Source: Ehretia macrophylla
Lineage: Eukaryota; Streptophyta; Magnoliopsida; Boraginales; Ehretiaceae
Assembly: GCA_037974665.1 (NCBI GenBank)
Contig: CM075783.1
Location: 15,532,762-15,596,761, forward strand
Reading direction: 5' to 3'
DNA length: 64,000 nt
Positions 1 through 12,964 of the stretch are shown in pieces (position 1 is the stretch's first letter; the number at the start of each line of letters is the position of its first letter). Below the pieces are notes generated by a model, which was not told the origin of the DNA, searched no databases, and saw only the letters and a program-made list of their open reading frames with translations. A program made the translations under genes and the position numbers.

Positions 1-888
1 TCATTAATTTTCTTCTTAGACATGCTCCCACTAGCTAATATAAATCATATTTCTTTACTTTTCTTCTTTGTATTACCACTAACCAAAGAGGAAATACAAT
101 TATGAGAATGAATTTTATTTATATCTAATATCATGCTATTAAATATGCCTATCACACAACCATTCGTTAGTTTAGAATTATATTTTTTACATCTTACATA
201 CCTATATGCAAACTATGAAAGAACACAAATCCTTAGCATATTTAACTTGTTTTACTTATCAACCATAAGTACTATAACTTTTCGTTTTGATACTTTATCA
301 AGATGAAAAATAATGGAGCATACAATTCTAAGAGTTGATTAAGTTTCTAAGAACCATTCTTAGACGAAATCGTTAATTCAAAAAGTTTGGTCCAGTTACG
401 CGATATATAGTCAAGTTAATTAAAAACGGGTTCATAATTGTAGCCATAAACGTATACATAAAATAAGATCGCATGTTGATATAAACTTGTTAAAACATTT
501 AATTTTGGTCTTTAATTAAATTATACCTCCCACTAATTTTATCGAATCCCACATTTCCTAAATGAGATCGTAAATCTAATTAAAGATTCATTAGTAAATG
601 ATCATAGTTCTCTTTAATATGAATACCTCTCAGCTTTGGTGCATTATTGGAATATACATACAAAAAGTTAGCAATGATTACTATCTATATAACTATATAG
701 GATATGGTCATTTTGCCCCTAAATCACCGTAACCTCAACTTTGGTGCATTATTGAAAACGTGATCTAGTTAGATTACACCCACCGTCACAGTGTTGCGAC
801 AATTTCAATCCCCGACCTCAGCTTTGGTGCGTTATTGGCCTCGTGATATTGGAACAACACAACATCATTATGCTTGCTAGGTAAACAT
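1..888 (-). mobile_element. Internal region of decayed LTR element H (left part)
   Basis: AT-rich sequence without a convincing reading frame. I infer that it continues the internal region of a minus-strand LTR element whose primer-binding site is at 4793-4805, because solo LTR E1 (889-3341) sits between the two parts with a near-perfect target duplication. It holds three spaced copies of a CTTTGGTGCATTATTGG-like motif near 631, 735 and 821. No gag or pol motif was recognised, so H may be non-autonomous or only its leader may be in the window. Confidence 0.4.
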
Positions 889-3341
889 TGTGAAACCCCA
901 ATTTTCTATCCTATCTCGTTTTGCATGTTTATTCTCGTTTTGCGTGAATTGACCTGTCTATGTGCTATATGACTTAGAATGTGATAATTTTGATATTAAT
1001 ACTCCTAGAACATGCTAAATGTGCATTCATAAAATTTTCATAAAAAACAGAGTCAGAAATTTTATCATCGACTTTTAGTGAATAGTATTTTTGAAACACG
1101 TCCGCTAAAATTTTGAAACTGGTCTTTTTAACCCTTCTAGACCTAGTCCTCAGACTTTAATAGACCTGTGTTTGATTAAAATGGTTTTCAAATCGGCTTA
1201 GGAATTTATTAGGGTTTTTATACTGACTTTTGCGAAAATCGAGTTTTAAGCCGACTCGGGTGAAATTGTTTGATTGTAAAACTTCTTGTCACCTAAAAAT
1301 AATCTACTTGAGCTATCATAGGAGTTGCATATTTGTTTTGAGCAAAGAGATAGCTAAAATGCATTTAAAGGACAAGAAAATACAAAAATACTAAGTTTAC
1401 TCAACTTTGACTTCATTAAAATGTTGACCTTTATGCATATATCACCAACACACATTACAATAACACAAAAACACACTCAAAAACACCTAGTTGACCGAGA
1501 GTTTCATGGGAGAATAAGCCAAGCTTTTCTTCAATGTTTTCAAAGCAAATTTTCAAAGAAAAACCTAGTTTTTGTCCGTAGAACTTCGTGCCGAGTTGGA
1601 TTCCGCTTGTTGGGCACGTATTGCACGCATTTTTAGGCTTATATCGCATCGAAGGTGAGAGAAAAATTTTAGATCTCAAAACTCATATTTTGTGTTTTTG
1701 CGTATAAATGATTATTGAACCGTTAGAATGTTAATTTGAAGTTAGATTATTGCTCCATGCATGCTAGGGATCATTTATATGTAATCTTGCGAGATTTGAA
1801 CCGTTGTAGCATAATTATTTATTTTCGGGTATTTAAAGTTGAGTTATTTGCCATTTCTTGATTATCTTGAGTTGTATTGGTTGAAATCGATTGCCGTCGA
1901 TTTCTAAAAGTTTGATAATTACGTGGTAGCGCCATTGTAATGCCGAATTTTCGATTGTGAGGTCGGTGCTAAAATCCAGAAATTTCAGCCATGACACACT
2001 AGGGTTTTAGGGTTATTGGGCATGATTTGGATGTGTTTCGGTTGGTTTTCGAGGGGGCTAATGTAGTTGATTGAATGGGTGAGTGATAGAAACTGATTTG
2101 GAGTTGTTTGGATTAGTAGAATGTAAGATATGCATATTTGAACTTTAGGTTGTCTTTCTTTAAAACGTTAAATTATGCCTTTAGCTGATTGGGTGTGGTT
2201 TGAGTGATTGAATCGTGAGTTGATGATGGGTAAACTAGGATTTGATTGTGTGTTTAATGCATGTTCGGTTGGATGGCCTACTTTGTCATCTAACTTAGTT
2301 ATTTGTTGTTAAATTGATTATTGATGTTATTATGATGATAGTATGATTATTGATGATTATTGATGATTATTGATTGATGATTGATGAACCGGGAGACAGT
2401 CAACGGAAAAGGTTGTCCTCCTGTGAATGATTGATGTTTATTATTATTGCTAAGTCTTTGGTATGTGTGTGCCACCTCTTGGGCAGCATCGGGCTGTCGG
2501 GTTGATAACGGCATGACTACCAGAGACTACCTCCAGCTCGCATGACAGAGGCGTCATAGAGGGAGAGGTTATTGGTGTACCTCGGGTGCGTGAGTTTATG
2601 GGAGTCACAAGAAGGTTGTTATGATCGTGATGGCGTTTGGAGCTACACCAACTAGTGTATCCTTTATTGAATGGTCATTATAGATTATGTGATGATAGTA
2701 TTATTGATGTTATTGTGTGTTTACTTGCTCAAGGATCATTTTCCAAGGAGTATAGTGAATACTATTAGAGATCTATCGGATCCTCACTGAGCTTACTTTA
2801 TATAAGCTCACTCTCTATTATTGCATGCTTACAGGTGTACTTGAGCAGGATTATGGGTATGTGCCTCCTGAAGAGGAAAATGTGCCTTACGTGGATGAGT
2901 CTTATGTTCCGGAGTCTTATCCTTGATGTTGTATTGTTTTACTATCTTGTATATTATCTAGTTGACTTTTATATGCTTTGCAGTTCATAATGTAAAAGAT
3001 GTTGAAAAGATGATGAATTAGTTGATGCTATCTTAGTAGTCTTTCTTTTGTCTATGTTTAGGTTGCTAGGTTGGTATCAATATATTTTTGCAATGTATAT
3101 TAAGGTTCATGTATTATGTTGGAACGGAGGCGTATAACAAAGAATGATTATGGTGTAATATGGTTATGTTGTATGTTGTTATTTCATTGAGGAGTTGTTT
3201 ATTGTATGGTTCATGGAGTTGTTGTATGATGTTCTAATGAGGTTGGTTTAGAGGCTCGGTATCCTATTTACTGTCATTATACTGCCGAAATTCCGTTGCA
3301 TCCTGACTAATTATAGGAGGGGGTCGAGTTGGGGCGTGACA
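889..3341 (+). mobile_element. Solo LTR E1 (chromovirus-type, ~2.45 kb)
   Basis: Begins TGTGAAACCCC and ends GGGGCGTGACA, the terminal signature shared by the other long LTRs here. The flanks AACAT (884-888) and AATAT (3342-3346) differ by one transition and look like a 5-bp target duplication, so this is probably a solo LTR left by LTR-LTR recombination. The reversed, interrupted LTR E2 (22771-35893) is a second copy: both ends match, including the stretch around TATACTGYCGAAATTC. The conserved CCTACTTTG box is at 2277-2285, with arms GGATGG/TCATCT. Open frames inside are short and unconvincing. Confidence 0.8.
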
Positions 3342-4792
3342 AATATAATACTTTCATGGAATATGTCTTCCTACCTTTGGGTTAGCCAAGACATACCCAA
3401 TCGAGTAAATATAACATAGGATAGTGGAGGGCAACGATAAACACTTTTACCGCTTTACAATCTAATATGTTTGCACGTAGGAAGATTTTGAATTTAATTA
3501 GGTCTCACTTTGCACATTAGTCCATTTAGCATGCATCTCATACAAAATAACTAAATAAACATATATGTAATAATCATTCATCATGGTAGATCATGGACTT
3601 GGACTATGAATTAAATCAAGACAAAAATAAAACCTAAACAAGTACATCAACATGTCTTCTTCGGTCTTGTCTTCTTGATTTCTTCAAATGATTCAAAGCA
3701 CCTCTGACTTCCTTGAAAGCCTCCAATGGTCTTCTTGCAAACTTCTTGTAGAAATTACATACATTATGTCTCACTACAATTTTCTCTCAATTGCAAGAAA
3801 GTAAAATGAGACTTATGCCTCAATTACATACCAATGAATGGTAGAATTATTTACAACACCATCTAACCATTCACTAACCAAGGCCATGATCAAATTCACC
3901 ACTCAACATCAAACATCACAATGTAAGATAAAACTCATAAAGCTAAGTAAATGCATCATATACATAAACACAAGAAAGCTAAACAAGCAAGCTAACATAA
4001 ACTAATTATCCTATACAAAAAATAAATGATAGCAAGTTCGCAACAAGTTTCATATCTTGACCTTTTAACATCTCATGTTAAACAACACACAAAAGAACTC
4101 AATAAAACCAATTTTAAACACATACTTGTTGAATAAGGCCTAATACAAGTCATTTGCTAATTTCATGGCCCAATTTGAGTTCCATGACTTATTTTTTATC
4201 TTCACTACGAAAAAAACTTCATCTAATCTTATTAGACTTAAGTCCACTGATTTTTATGCCCATTAAGCTTAACCAAAATCCAATCATTTAGCCATCGCAT
4301 TCAAATTCATGACCCATCATAAACTTACTGCACATGCACTAACTATATTGATTATGTTTGCCTATCTACAGTTCTCCAAAATTTCTAAAATTAGAGTTAT
4401 GTAGATAGATTTTGAATCAAAGGGATCTCAATTCGGAGTTAAACTCACTGAGTTATGCCTCTCGGAGCAAACACTATGCAGTCTGTCCAGAATAGCACAA
4501 GAATCTATAAGGTTACTGATTTTGCTAAAAATGAAAATCTTAACCATGAAATTAGGAGATACATATTAGAGGATGAAATGTTCTACTATCTCTATAACAT
4601 AACATATCCAAAATTCAGCCCCAAACAACAACATTTACTATGTCAAAACAGTAATGTAAAAACAGTGTGCAGAAACATTTTTCAGAAAACTTCTAAGCAT
4701 CAAACATGCAAGGATTGAGTTCTAGTTCTCTTGTGCTCAAAACTCTTGAAACTTTAAGCATATATATGTGATTACATGGACTACACAAACAA
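3342..4792 (-). mobile_element. Internal region of LTR element H (right part), non-coding
   Basis: Lies between the solo LTR E1 and the primer-binding site at 4793-4805. The only sizeable plus-strand frame (4455-4718) has no recognisable domain. I see no retroviral motif on either strand, so this is best read as the leader or internal region of a non-autonomous or badly decayed element. Confidence 0.4.
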
Positions 4793-4805
4793 GGTTCTGA
4801 TACCA
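4793..4805 (-). other. Primer-binding site of element H
   Basis: Reads TGGTATCAGAACC on the minus strand, complementary to the 3' end of plant initiator tRNA-Met apart from one likely G-to-A change. It lies two bases from a TG-starting sequence to its right, so the 5' LTR of this minus-strand element occupies 4808 onward. Confidence 0.7.
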
Positions 4806-4807
4806 CT

Positions 4808-5203
4808 TGAAAGGATCGTGCTTACAAGAGGTGAATCACAACATATAGTGAGCGAGGTGGAAGCAAAACCTTGATTTCAAAAATTTTCAGCAACACGTCT
4901 TTTGTAATCACATAATACCTTATGTCTAGTCCATGTAATCAACATATCTACTACATAATAAGCATATATATGAATGAACAAGAGTTATCAATGTATGCCT
5001 CTTGAAGATCTAGCCAAAGGAATGAAGAAGCACCGCAAGAATGATGACCACGCCTTTCACACGTGCAAAAGGTCTAGTTCGTCCACATGAGCATCCAAGA
5101 GCTTCTTTAGGTGGATTGATAAGCTTACACAAGTGTTGAAAGCAAGAGAACAAGGCTGCCCATGCACTCTTGGTCGAAATTATGAGAGAGCATAGAGAGA
5201 AAA
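4808..5203 (-). mobile_element. 5' LTR remnant of element H
   Basis: Starts next to the primer-binding site and runs until the reversed D' LTR begins at 5204. No matching second copy was found in the window, so its true length is unknown; it is presumably truncated or interrupted by D'. Confidence 0.5.
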
Positions 5204-6996
5204 TGTCACGCCCCGACCGGCACACAGACGGAGTCTTCTCTATACCGTGGACGATCCGAAAACCCTATATTCAATAGAATATATGCGGAAACCACAACAT
5301 ACATTTGAAATAAGACAATTCCCTTGGTAAACATACATCCTTTCATTAACCAACATTATAAAATCCAAAATGTCATGCATACTACACAGGTACTTATGCC
5401 ACTATGCAGTTAAACCATTAGCATGCAGTTCTTTACTAGTCACGTGAGAACAACTTTACAACCTTACAACCTTTCAGCTTATACAACATAAGATCATAGA
5501 GGCCTCAAAATAGAACCTACATACAAGACTAGAAAGTCTCAAAATACAGTGACAACCAAGCAATACACACAACAAGCATGGCCCACCACAAAAGTCTGGC
5601 ATCCAACCACCAGCTAAGCAAAGAAAATGCTATCAAGGAAACACCTCCACTTGCTCTTCCTCCTCCTCAACCACCTCAATAGGATCAGCCTCAACTACTC
5701 CTGTAAAATATAGTATAGAAAGGGATGAGCAAAAACTATTGCTCGGCGAGGGTTAATTGGTCTCGAGGACGGAGTTGAGAGAAGAGTGCAATGCAAATAG
5801 TCAAGTAGGTGATTCATTTAATATTCAAGAACACGAAACCAAGCAAACCAATAAGTCAAGATAAACATTTTAAGCACTAAGGCTATAACCACACATTTAA
5901 AGGATACAATTCACTTTCCATGAGAAACTTTCAATCTAGGAATTCGATGACCACGCGCCAGCCCAACCACCTTATAACTTCAGTTTGGAATACCCCGGAA
6001 GTACCCAATCAATTCTACGACCCAAATCTCCCTGGGAGGCAACCCAAGCAAGAAAGGGAATAGGACACGGAGCTAGAGCAACCAACCTTGGCAACCCGAG
6101 GCTACCCAGAGAGGCCTATCACACCGCCCCTAACTCTATGAATGCAATACAATAAACAATGCAACAATCGAGTGATAGAGCCATACGTGGGAGAATAACA
6201 AAGTAGGTTACTCTCGCACGCAATAGCAACAGTTGATATACATTTCAATCACAATCAACTATAATAAGCATAATAAACAACAATAAGCATTTTAAAAGCC
6301 AAAACATGCTAAAACCCAACAAAACGCACAACGGCCCCAACTTTCAAAATGCTACTACTTCCAAACGAGCCACGAGTTTTGTTAACCGACTTCACCACTC
6401 ATCCTAGGACACCATAAGGCACGTCTAAAAGCCATGAAACCCTACTTTACCCTAGAATTCCCGCAAAGTCCCGATTTTTCCCTTTGCTCGTTTGAACTAC
6501 ACTACCCTAACCAAATACCCATCCAACACCATAACCACACCAAAAGTACTTCCATGGCCTCCCGACACAATGCCTTCACGCAAAACGAGAAAATGCTAAA
6601 CTCGACCGAAATGACCCAAACATGTACCAAGCCATTTTTCTCCGTTTTTTCATTACACAACCCAAATAAATCATACATTTAAGCATTCTAGCATATCTAG
6701 CACTTTTCTACATCAACAGAACGCAATTCGGAACAACTTTTACGAAACAAGGGGTTTACTATTCATAATTTACTATTCCATTGTCAAATTAAATTGCAAT
6801 TACTATATTCAACCGTAGAAAATGCTAAAAACCTACAAATACATGTTCTACAATCATCAAGGAACATTCTTTAAGTAACAAAACAGATAAAATAACAATC
6901 TACGCATAATTCTCAAAATTTAAAGTTTAGACACAATAAATTCAAATGCGCAAATGACGATGCATCCCTAACCTTAGACGCTACTAGACGCTAGGA
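5204..6996 (-). mobile_element. Truncated reversed LTR D' (D family)
   Basis: Begins TGTCACGCCCCGACC and is collinear with D (22880-25170) from its first bases to GACGCTAGGA, where the match stops. The remaining ~480 bp present in D are missing and the sequence switches to the B-family LTR. It contains the D-type conserved boxes: the rc of the GAGACTCTGTCC box near 5228-5245, and the CCTACTTTG box on the minus strand at 6199-6207 with long complementary arms (GAGAGTAA/TTATTCTC). Confidence 0.8.
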
Positions 6997-8188
6997 GTTT
7001 GGTAAAGTAGGTGAATTAATTGATTAAGTTAGGCTAATGCAGAAGTGTTGAAGTCACTACATGTTTAAGCACTTGCATGATAAGACAACCTTTTTTGTTG
7101 ACTTTCACTTTGTGCCTCTAAATTCTAAATGCACGATATTATAATTGATTTCTTGTCTACATGTTATATGAGTTCCGTCAATAACATGATTATATTATTG
7201 CGTGTTTTATCGCTTGTACTAACCGGCGACAACCTACTTTGTTGCCTCCGAGCTTGTTTGCTATGATTGAACTTCTCTCTCGCTTGGTGTATTTTTTTGG
7301 AGAGATGATTGGTATAATTAAGTTATTGAATGCCATGGTGAAAGTTTTGGGCCGCCTGGGCGGCGTTGGGCTTGCTAGGATGGACTCGGCTACTGTGGTT
7401 GGGTTGCCTCTGGAGTACCCTTATTGATTGGTGTTTTGGGTTTACCATGGAAACTGATTCGAGACTGGCCATCTCCAACAACTGTTTGAGTATCGTATCC
7501 TTTGATATATGGTAAACCTACCTTCGCTTGGGCCGTTGAGGACCTCGGAGGGTGGGATTATGTGTTACTGCTTGCTTATTAATTCTTGTACACTAATTGC
7601 AACTCATTCATGGCATGTTTTCAAAAGGATTTTCTAAATGACAAAAATGTTTGCGAAAACCTACCGTGACTTGTAACCCTCGCTGAGCTAAGTGTAACTC
7701 ATCCCTTTTTATGACAATTCTTCAGGTGAGGCAAGGCTGAGCCTGAGCTAGGGACTCAAGCTAAAGGCGAGACCTACTTGTGTGATGAGTCGGACTTCTA
7801 CTTACTATGATCATGCTTGTTGTTAATGCTATTTTGGTGGTTAAACTATGTCAATATTGAACAACTTCAAGTACTGTAATATTCTTTTGGATTTGGTCGT
7901 GTAACTAACTTCTAACGTTGGGTTGTAACCTTATTGCTAGTCTATTCTTTTGAGGCCTAGAAGGCATTGATGTTTGTGGCGTGCCTGGAGGTTGAATGTA
8001 GGCTTTGTACATATGAATGAACAGGTTAATGAATGTTGAAGTGCCGATAGTTTTAGGCACCCTTCTTGAAGTTACTTGTGGATTTTATAAATTTTAGGTT
8101 ATGGATTGATGATTGTACAGGTAAGCTATCTAGTCTGCGTCATGTTCTGGCCTTGTCTTGGCAACGAGTTCGGGGTCGGGGCGTGACA
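6994..8188 (+). mobile_element. B 5' LTR, left half missing
   Basis: Closely matches 20818-22011 of the B 3' LTR but lacks the first ~1.17 kb. The left boundary is a fusion with LTR D' over a shared GGA (6994-6996). It ends GGGGCGTGACA. The CCTACTTTG box is at 7233-7241; one arm base differs from C (GACAA instead of GGCAA), weakening the potential stem. The GC-rich palindrome of the 3' LTR lies in the lost half. Confidence 0.9.
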
Positions 8189-8196
8189 CCTTTAGG

Positions 8197-8208
8197 TGGT
8201 ATCAGAGC
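8197..8208 (+). other. Primer-binding site of element B
   Basis: TGGTATCAGAGC, complementary to the 3' end of plant initiator tRNA-Met, eight bases after the LTR end. Confidence 0.9.
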
Positions 8209-8540
8209 TAACATAGGTTAGCGAATGTTCAGGTTTAGGAAAATGGTCCGTGGGTAGATGCCCTAAATAGGAAGACAAATTACTTGAGAGATGTTTTGAA
8301 TTACTTATGTGATAAGATGACTTATGTATCTATATGTGAATAATATGTGCTTATGTGCAGTATTTGTTTCTTGCTAATATGAGATCATGTAAATAAGTAT
8401 GGTCATACACTATACCACATCAATGTTAATTTATTCATAATCATTTATATCAAAAGTAGCTATAGGACATGTATACTCATTTCATATCATAATGCATACG
8501 TGTCATATAACCATGAGTGGTCCATGTGCTATGTCTATAG

Positions 8541-9408
8541 ATGGCAGGTCATAATACCCGTGCAAATGTCGGAGCACAAGGAGCGGGGAATGTTGACCTA
8601 GCCAACCCTAGGATAGCCATGTTTAACATGATGGCAACCACGATAGACCGCATGAGCAGAGCTATGGAACAGTAAGCAGCAATTGCAGCAGCCACAACAG
8701 CAACAACCGCAGCTAACAATAATAACAATAACAACAATGGTGGTGGCAACGACAACAACCATCACCAAGGTGATGGAGATGATACATTGAAGGGCTTCCT
8801 AGGATATGGACCTTCTAAGTTCCTCGGTGAGCTTGACAGTGAGAAGGTGGAGGCTTGGCTTGCCAAGGTGGAAAAGATTTATGTGGCCATGGACTACAAT
8901 GATGAAAAGAAGGTAGCTTTTACGACCTTCTTGTTGGAGGAAGATGCGGAGGAGTGGTGGAGAAATAAGAAGACTCGTTGGGAGCGAAATGGCACCCCAA
9001 CGACATGGGCTAACTTTGTGAGGTCTTCCAAAGGCAATTATGTGTCGGAGGTGGCTCAAGAGAGAAAGGAAGAAGAGTTCCTCACTGTGAGGCAAGGAAG
9101 ATTGTATGTGGTACAATACGAAGCTTGATTCAACAAACTCTCCAAGTATTTGCCGGGATTGGTCCAAACAGAAAATGCAAGGATCAAAGACTTTGTTCGG
9201 GACTAAGGCCTGAAATTCATGATTTTTTTGCATCTTACCGTTTCACTGATTATGCCGAGTTGGTTGATTCGGCATCGCGAGTTGAGAAGAAAAGATTGGA
9301 TACTCGTGGGGGACCGTGTCAAGTAAGTAAGAGGCTGATGTTGTCACAAGCACCACAGAGATCATACTCAATCCAGAGTCAAGCTTCAAGTCAAGCTAGA
9401 TCAGCCCC
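8541..9408 (+). pseudogene. gag of element B, N-terminal part (disrupted)
   Basis: Starts at the ATG at 8541 (MAGHNTRAN). A Q/A/N-rich linker follows, then the retrotransposon Gag core, recognisable by FLGELDSEKVEAWL, DAEEWWRNK and VVQYEA. Damage: TAA at 8673-8675 in a Q-rich run, TGA at 9126-9128 where Gag usually has Arg or Thr (CGA to TGA would explain it), and a one-base loss near 9203 in a G run that moves the rest into another frame. LTR J then inserts at 9408. Gag would form the cytoplasmic particle and bind genomic RNA; this copy cannot. Confidence 0.85.
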
Positions 9409-10604
9409 TGTCATGCCCCGACCCAAACCTATAGAGGCTAGACTAGGGTATGACCTAAATCATTAACGCTATTTTATGACTTAGCCATTTGGCTATGATT
9501 AATGCTTATTTGTTGGCCTAGAACTTCAAAGTTTTTCGGAAAACCAGCAGCATAACGGTTGTATTTAGGATATTCGGCTTGACCTATTTTCTAGAACACC
9601 TCTAAAAATTCTGAATCATTAATTTGTTTTCCACAAAATTTTTGTTCTACCATCGATTGGTATGCCTACTAGTTTATCTTGAAGGTTCCATTGAATTAAC
9701 AAACCTATCTTGACAATTACATCCCATTTATTTGTCAAATTCCTATTTAGGCAAGTACCTATTGTCATTTAGCTTACAAATGAGTACCTTGATTGAGTAT
9801 AAGTAGGACTAACGTAATTGATTCTTGACCTATTGGTTTAAATACCTAATGATAGCTACTAACCATAACGATGAAAACAAACTACCGAAATAAAAGAGTT
9901 CGTCTAGTTATAATTAGTATAAACCAAAATTAGACCCTAAATTACAATGAGGGTCATTTACATCAACAAAATAAACAGTCTACAATCAAACACAACATCC
10001 CTAATAGCATCCATGTTCATGAAAAGCACGTATTGCACATAGTCATTCCAAAGGTTCATCAACTAGCACATTATTTTCGGGCATCTGTTCCAAATCTGCT
10101 TCACTTGTAATGACAAAAGAGGGTGAGTCCTTATGAACTCAACGAGGGGGAACAAGTGACAAGGTTTTTGAAATCCTTTTTCTAGTTAACTTGTGAAAAC
10201 TCCTTTGGAAACATGTCATGTAATACAAATAGGAATGTAAGCATAGTATAAGAATCAAATTGAAAGATAGATACAGTTACCACATCATTTCAAGGATACG
10301 GTGAGCTCGCTTTTAAGATCAAGCGATGAGCCTTTGTTCTCAAGTTCATTTCCAATAACCATTGTTGTAGCCGGTATCAATCATCCATTTATCACTCCCA
10401 AATGGGTGTACTCCGAATTGTACACCAAATCCTACGACCCAACTCTCCGAGGGTAGAATTCCAAGCGAAAGAAAGAATTGGACCATGGTAGTCACGGGAT
10501 CACCGGCAAGCCCGATGTCGCCTGGCGTTCGTGAAACGCTACCATGCCACAATGAAAGGTTGCAACCTTGTATGCAATGCACATTTATGCCATTTAATAT
10601 TTCA

Positions 10605-11120
10605 CATTAGGAGGTCAACAAAGTAGGTTGCCTCCAAGCAAGTATATGATCACATTTCGACATAATGACACATAAGGCATTGTAAGAACATATAATCATT
10701 TCATATATCAGTTTGAAAGCAATTAAACTTTCACGGGCAGCCAAGTAATCATGTTCAAAATAAGCCATAGAATATCTTTTAACAATTCTCATTAGGAGGT
10801 CACAAAGTAGGTTGCCTTCGGATACACGTATGATCACATATCGACAAGTAAACATACGAGACATGCTTTGACATGTAAATTCACTTTGTATAACACCTAG
10901 AAACATATGAACATTTAACGGGCAGCCAAGTAACACCATATAAAACAAGTCATATAACTCATTTTAGTTCACACATCAAGTGTTGAGATCATACGAGCAT
11001 GCTATAACACTTTACCCAAGACCGGGTGCACGAATAGTTAACTTATCAACATACAATCATCAAGAATCATTCTTAGAGCTATAAAGACATTTTCGGGCAG
11101 TCCATTAACACTTCTCAAAC
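10605..11120 (-). repeat. Imperfect ~184-bp tandem duplication within LTR J
   Basis: The blocks starting CATTAGGAGGTC near 10605 and 10790 both carry the ACAAAGTAGGTTGCC box, a TATGATCACATNTCGACA segment and a GGGCAGCCAAGTAA motif (10735, 10919). A third, weaker GGGCAGTCCATTAAC is near 11094. Identity falls off between these anchors. Confidence 0.65.
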
Positions 11121-12964
11121 ATCAATTACAAGGCACACATGAATAGTTTAGGACTTGGGAACCTTCGTAGCCATTAGGGTTTACAAGGGCCATGCTCGGG
11201 TGTTGGTTTAGTTTGCTAAGAACCACAAGAATCACTTAAACCATTTCATGCATACTTAGAGATTATTGGATAGCCTATTGACTACTCAAATAAGTTCATT
11301 TAACCATAGGATAATCACTTAGCAAGCATTCATAAGTAATAGGGCCTCAATTTTATGCTTACACATACGATTAAGCAAGAATTCATCATGTAATGAACCT
11401 AAGCCATGCATCAACTAATTTAAGCAACCTCAACCAACCAAAACATCCCATGCAACTTCTAATTTCTACAAGTCCAAGAATTCAATACCTCACAGTACAA
11501 TTATAACATGATTTAAAGCAAGTTTCCAAGCAAAACCTCACTGCAATAGCCTATTTTTCCTTATTCTATTAACCAAGAAAATAACCTCCAAATTCAGTGA
11601 ATCAAATTTCAAATTGAATCTTAATGAGTGCTTTAAATCTAGGAACAAACCTCGCTGCATTTCGAGTTTGAAAATAGGAGTTATGGCCAAAACCGTGAGA
11701 CCACGCAAAACTGTCCAGTTTCATACACATTTAGATATTTGCCATTTTTGGTTGTTTTAAACTCAAAATTATCCTTCTCCTATTTCTTCAAGATATGTTC
11801 AAAACGGAAAATTATAGTGACTCACCAAATTTCATGCATTTTTAACATCGTTTGCTAGGCCAAAAATATTTCGTTCTACACGGACAGAGAGCTACCAGAA
11901 AATGTTACTTCATATCTCAAGGTTTCTAGCGATTTTCAAGCCATGCAAGGATATATATGCTCATATAAACACATGCACATGAATTTCAAGAGTAAATACA
12001 ACCATATAAGAGCATGCATGTGAGTTTTTGAAGCATTTGAAAAGATTTAACCCTCACCTCTTTGAAGACTTAGCTAAAATGCACGAAATGCTCTTGAAAA
12101 CGCACAAAACGTCTTTTTTCCTTGCTTTGGCCAAGTGGTCTCCTTATTTTCCTTAAATCCTAGTCTAGTTAGCAAGTGTAGCAGGTGTACATGTGCTCAA
12201 AACCAAAAGAGGAAGAAGATGAACCTTAAAACTTTCCTTTGGCCGAAATAGGGAGTCTAGGAGCTTGTGTGAGTTTTCTTGCTTTGTTTCCTTGGTAAGG
12301 CCGAGTCTTTGAGTGACCTAGAGGGCTTGCATGAGTCTTGGAAGCTCAAGGAGAGGCTAGGACCGAAAGTGGTGAGAGAGGGAGAGAGAGTTGAGAGAAA
12401 AATAAAAGTTGAAGTGTTTGTTTATGTGTTTGCATGTGTGTGTCGGTTTTGGTGAGTTGAGAGAGTATGTTTGTGTTGTTTTTTGTGTATAATCTGAATT
12501 TTGATTGTATGTGGGGTGTGTTGGCCGAAATTGGGAGCTTGGGTAGTGTATGGGTGTGTATTTTTTTATGCTTCTAGTGTTTTGTGATGAATGTTTGAGT
12601 GTCTTGTCTTTTGTGTGTGTACATAATATAATTTTGTGTGTATGGTGTGTAGGAATTTCCTTGTGGGCCGTGTAGAGCATGTGTGTGTGTGTGTTGTTTA
12701 TTTTTTTATTTTTGAATTCTAGTGTTTGATGATAGGATTTAAGGTTTGGGGAGGTTTTGTCCTTTAGTGGGTTGATTTAGGATTAAAGTATAGTATTTAA
12801 TAGTTAGTGGGTTTTGTAGGAAAATGTGATTAGGTATATTATATTGGGGGATGGTTTGGATGATGATAGAATTTTGTCTTGTAGTGAATTTGAATTAGGA
12901 ATATAATAATGGTTAGTGGGTTGTGTAGGATTATTTTATTATCTTGTGCTTTGTGCAGGAATCT

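Noticed and set aside
1421-1679. Overlapping frames on both strands inside solo LTR E1
   Set aside because: They lie inside an LTR, overlap each other and show no domain.
8799-9233. 144-codon minus-strand frame opposite gag of B
   Set aside because: Shadow of the gag reading frame; no independent motif.
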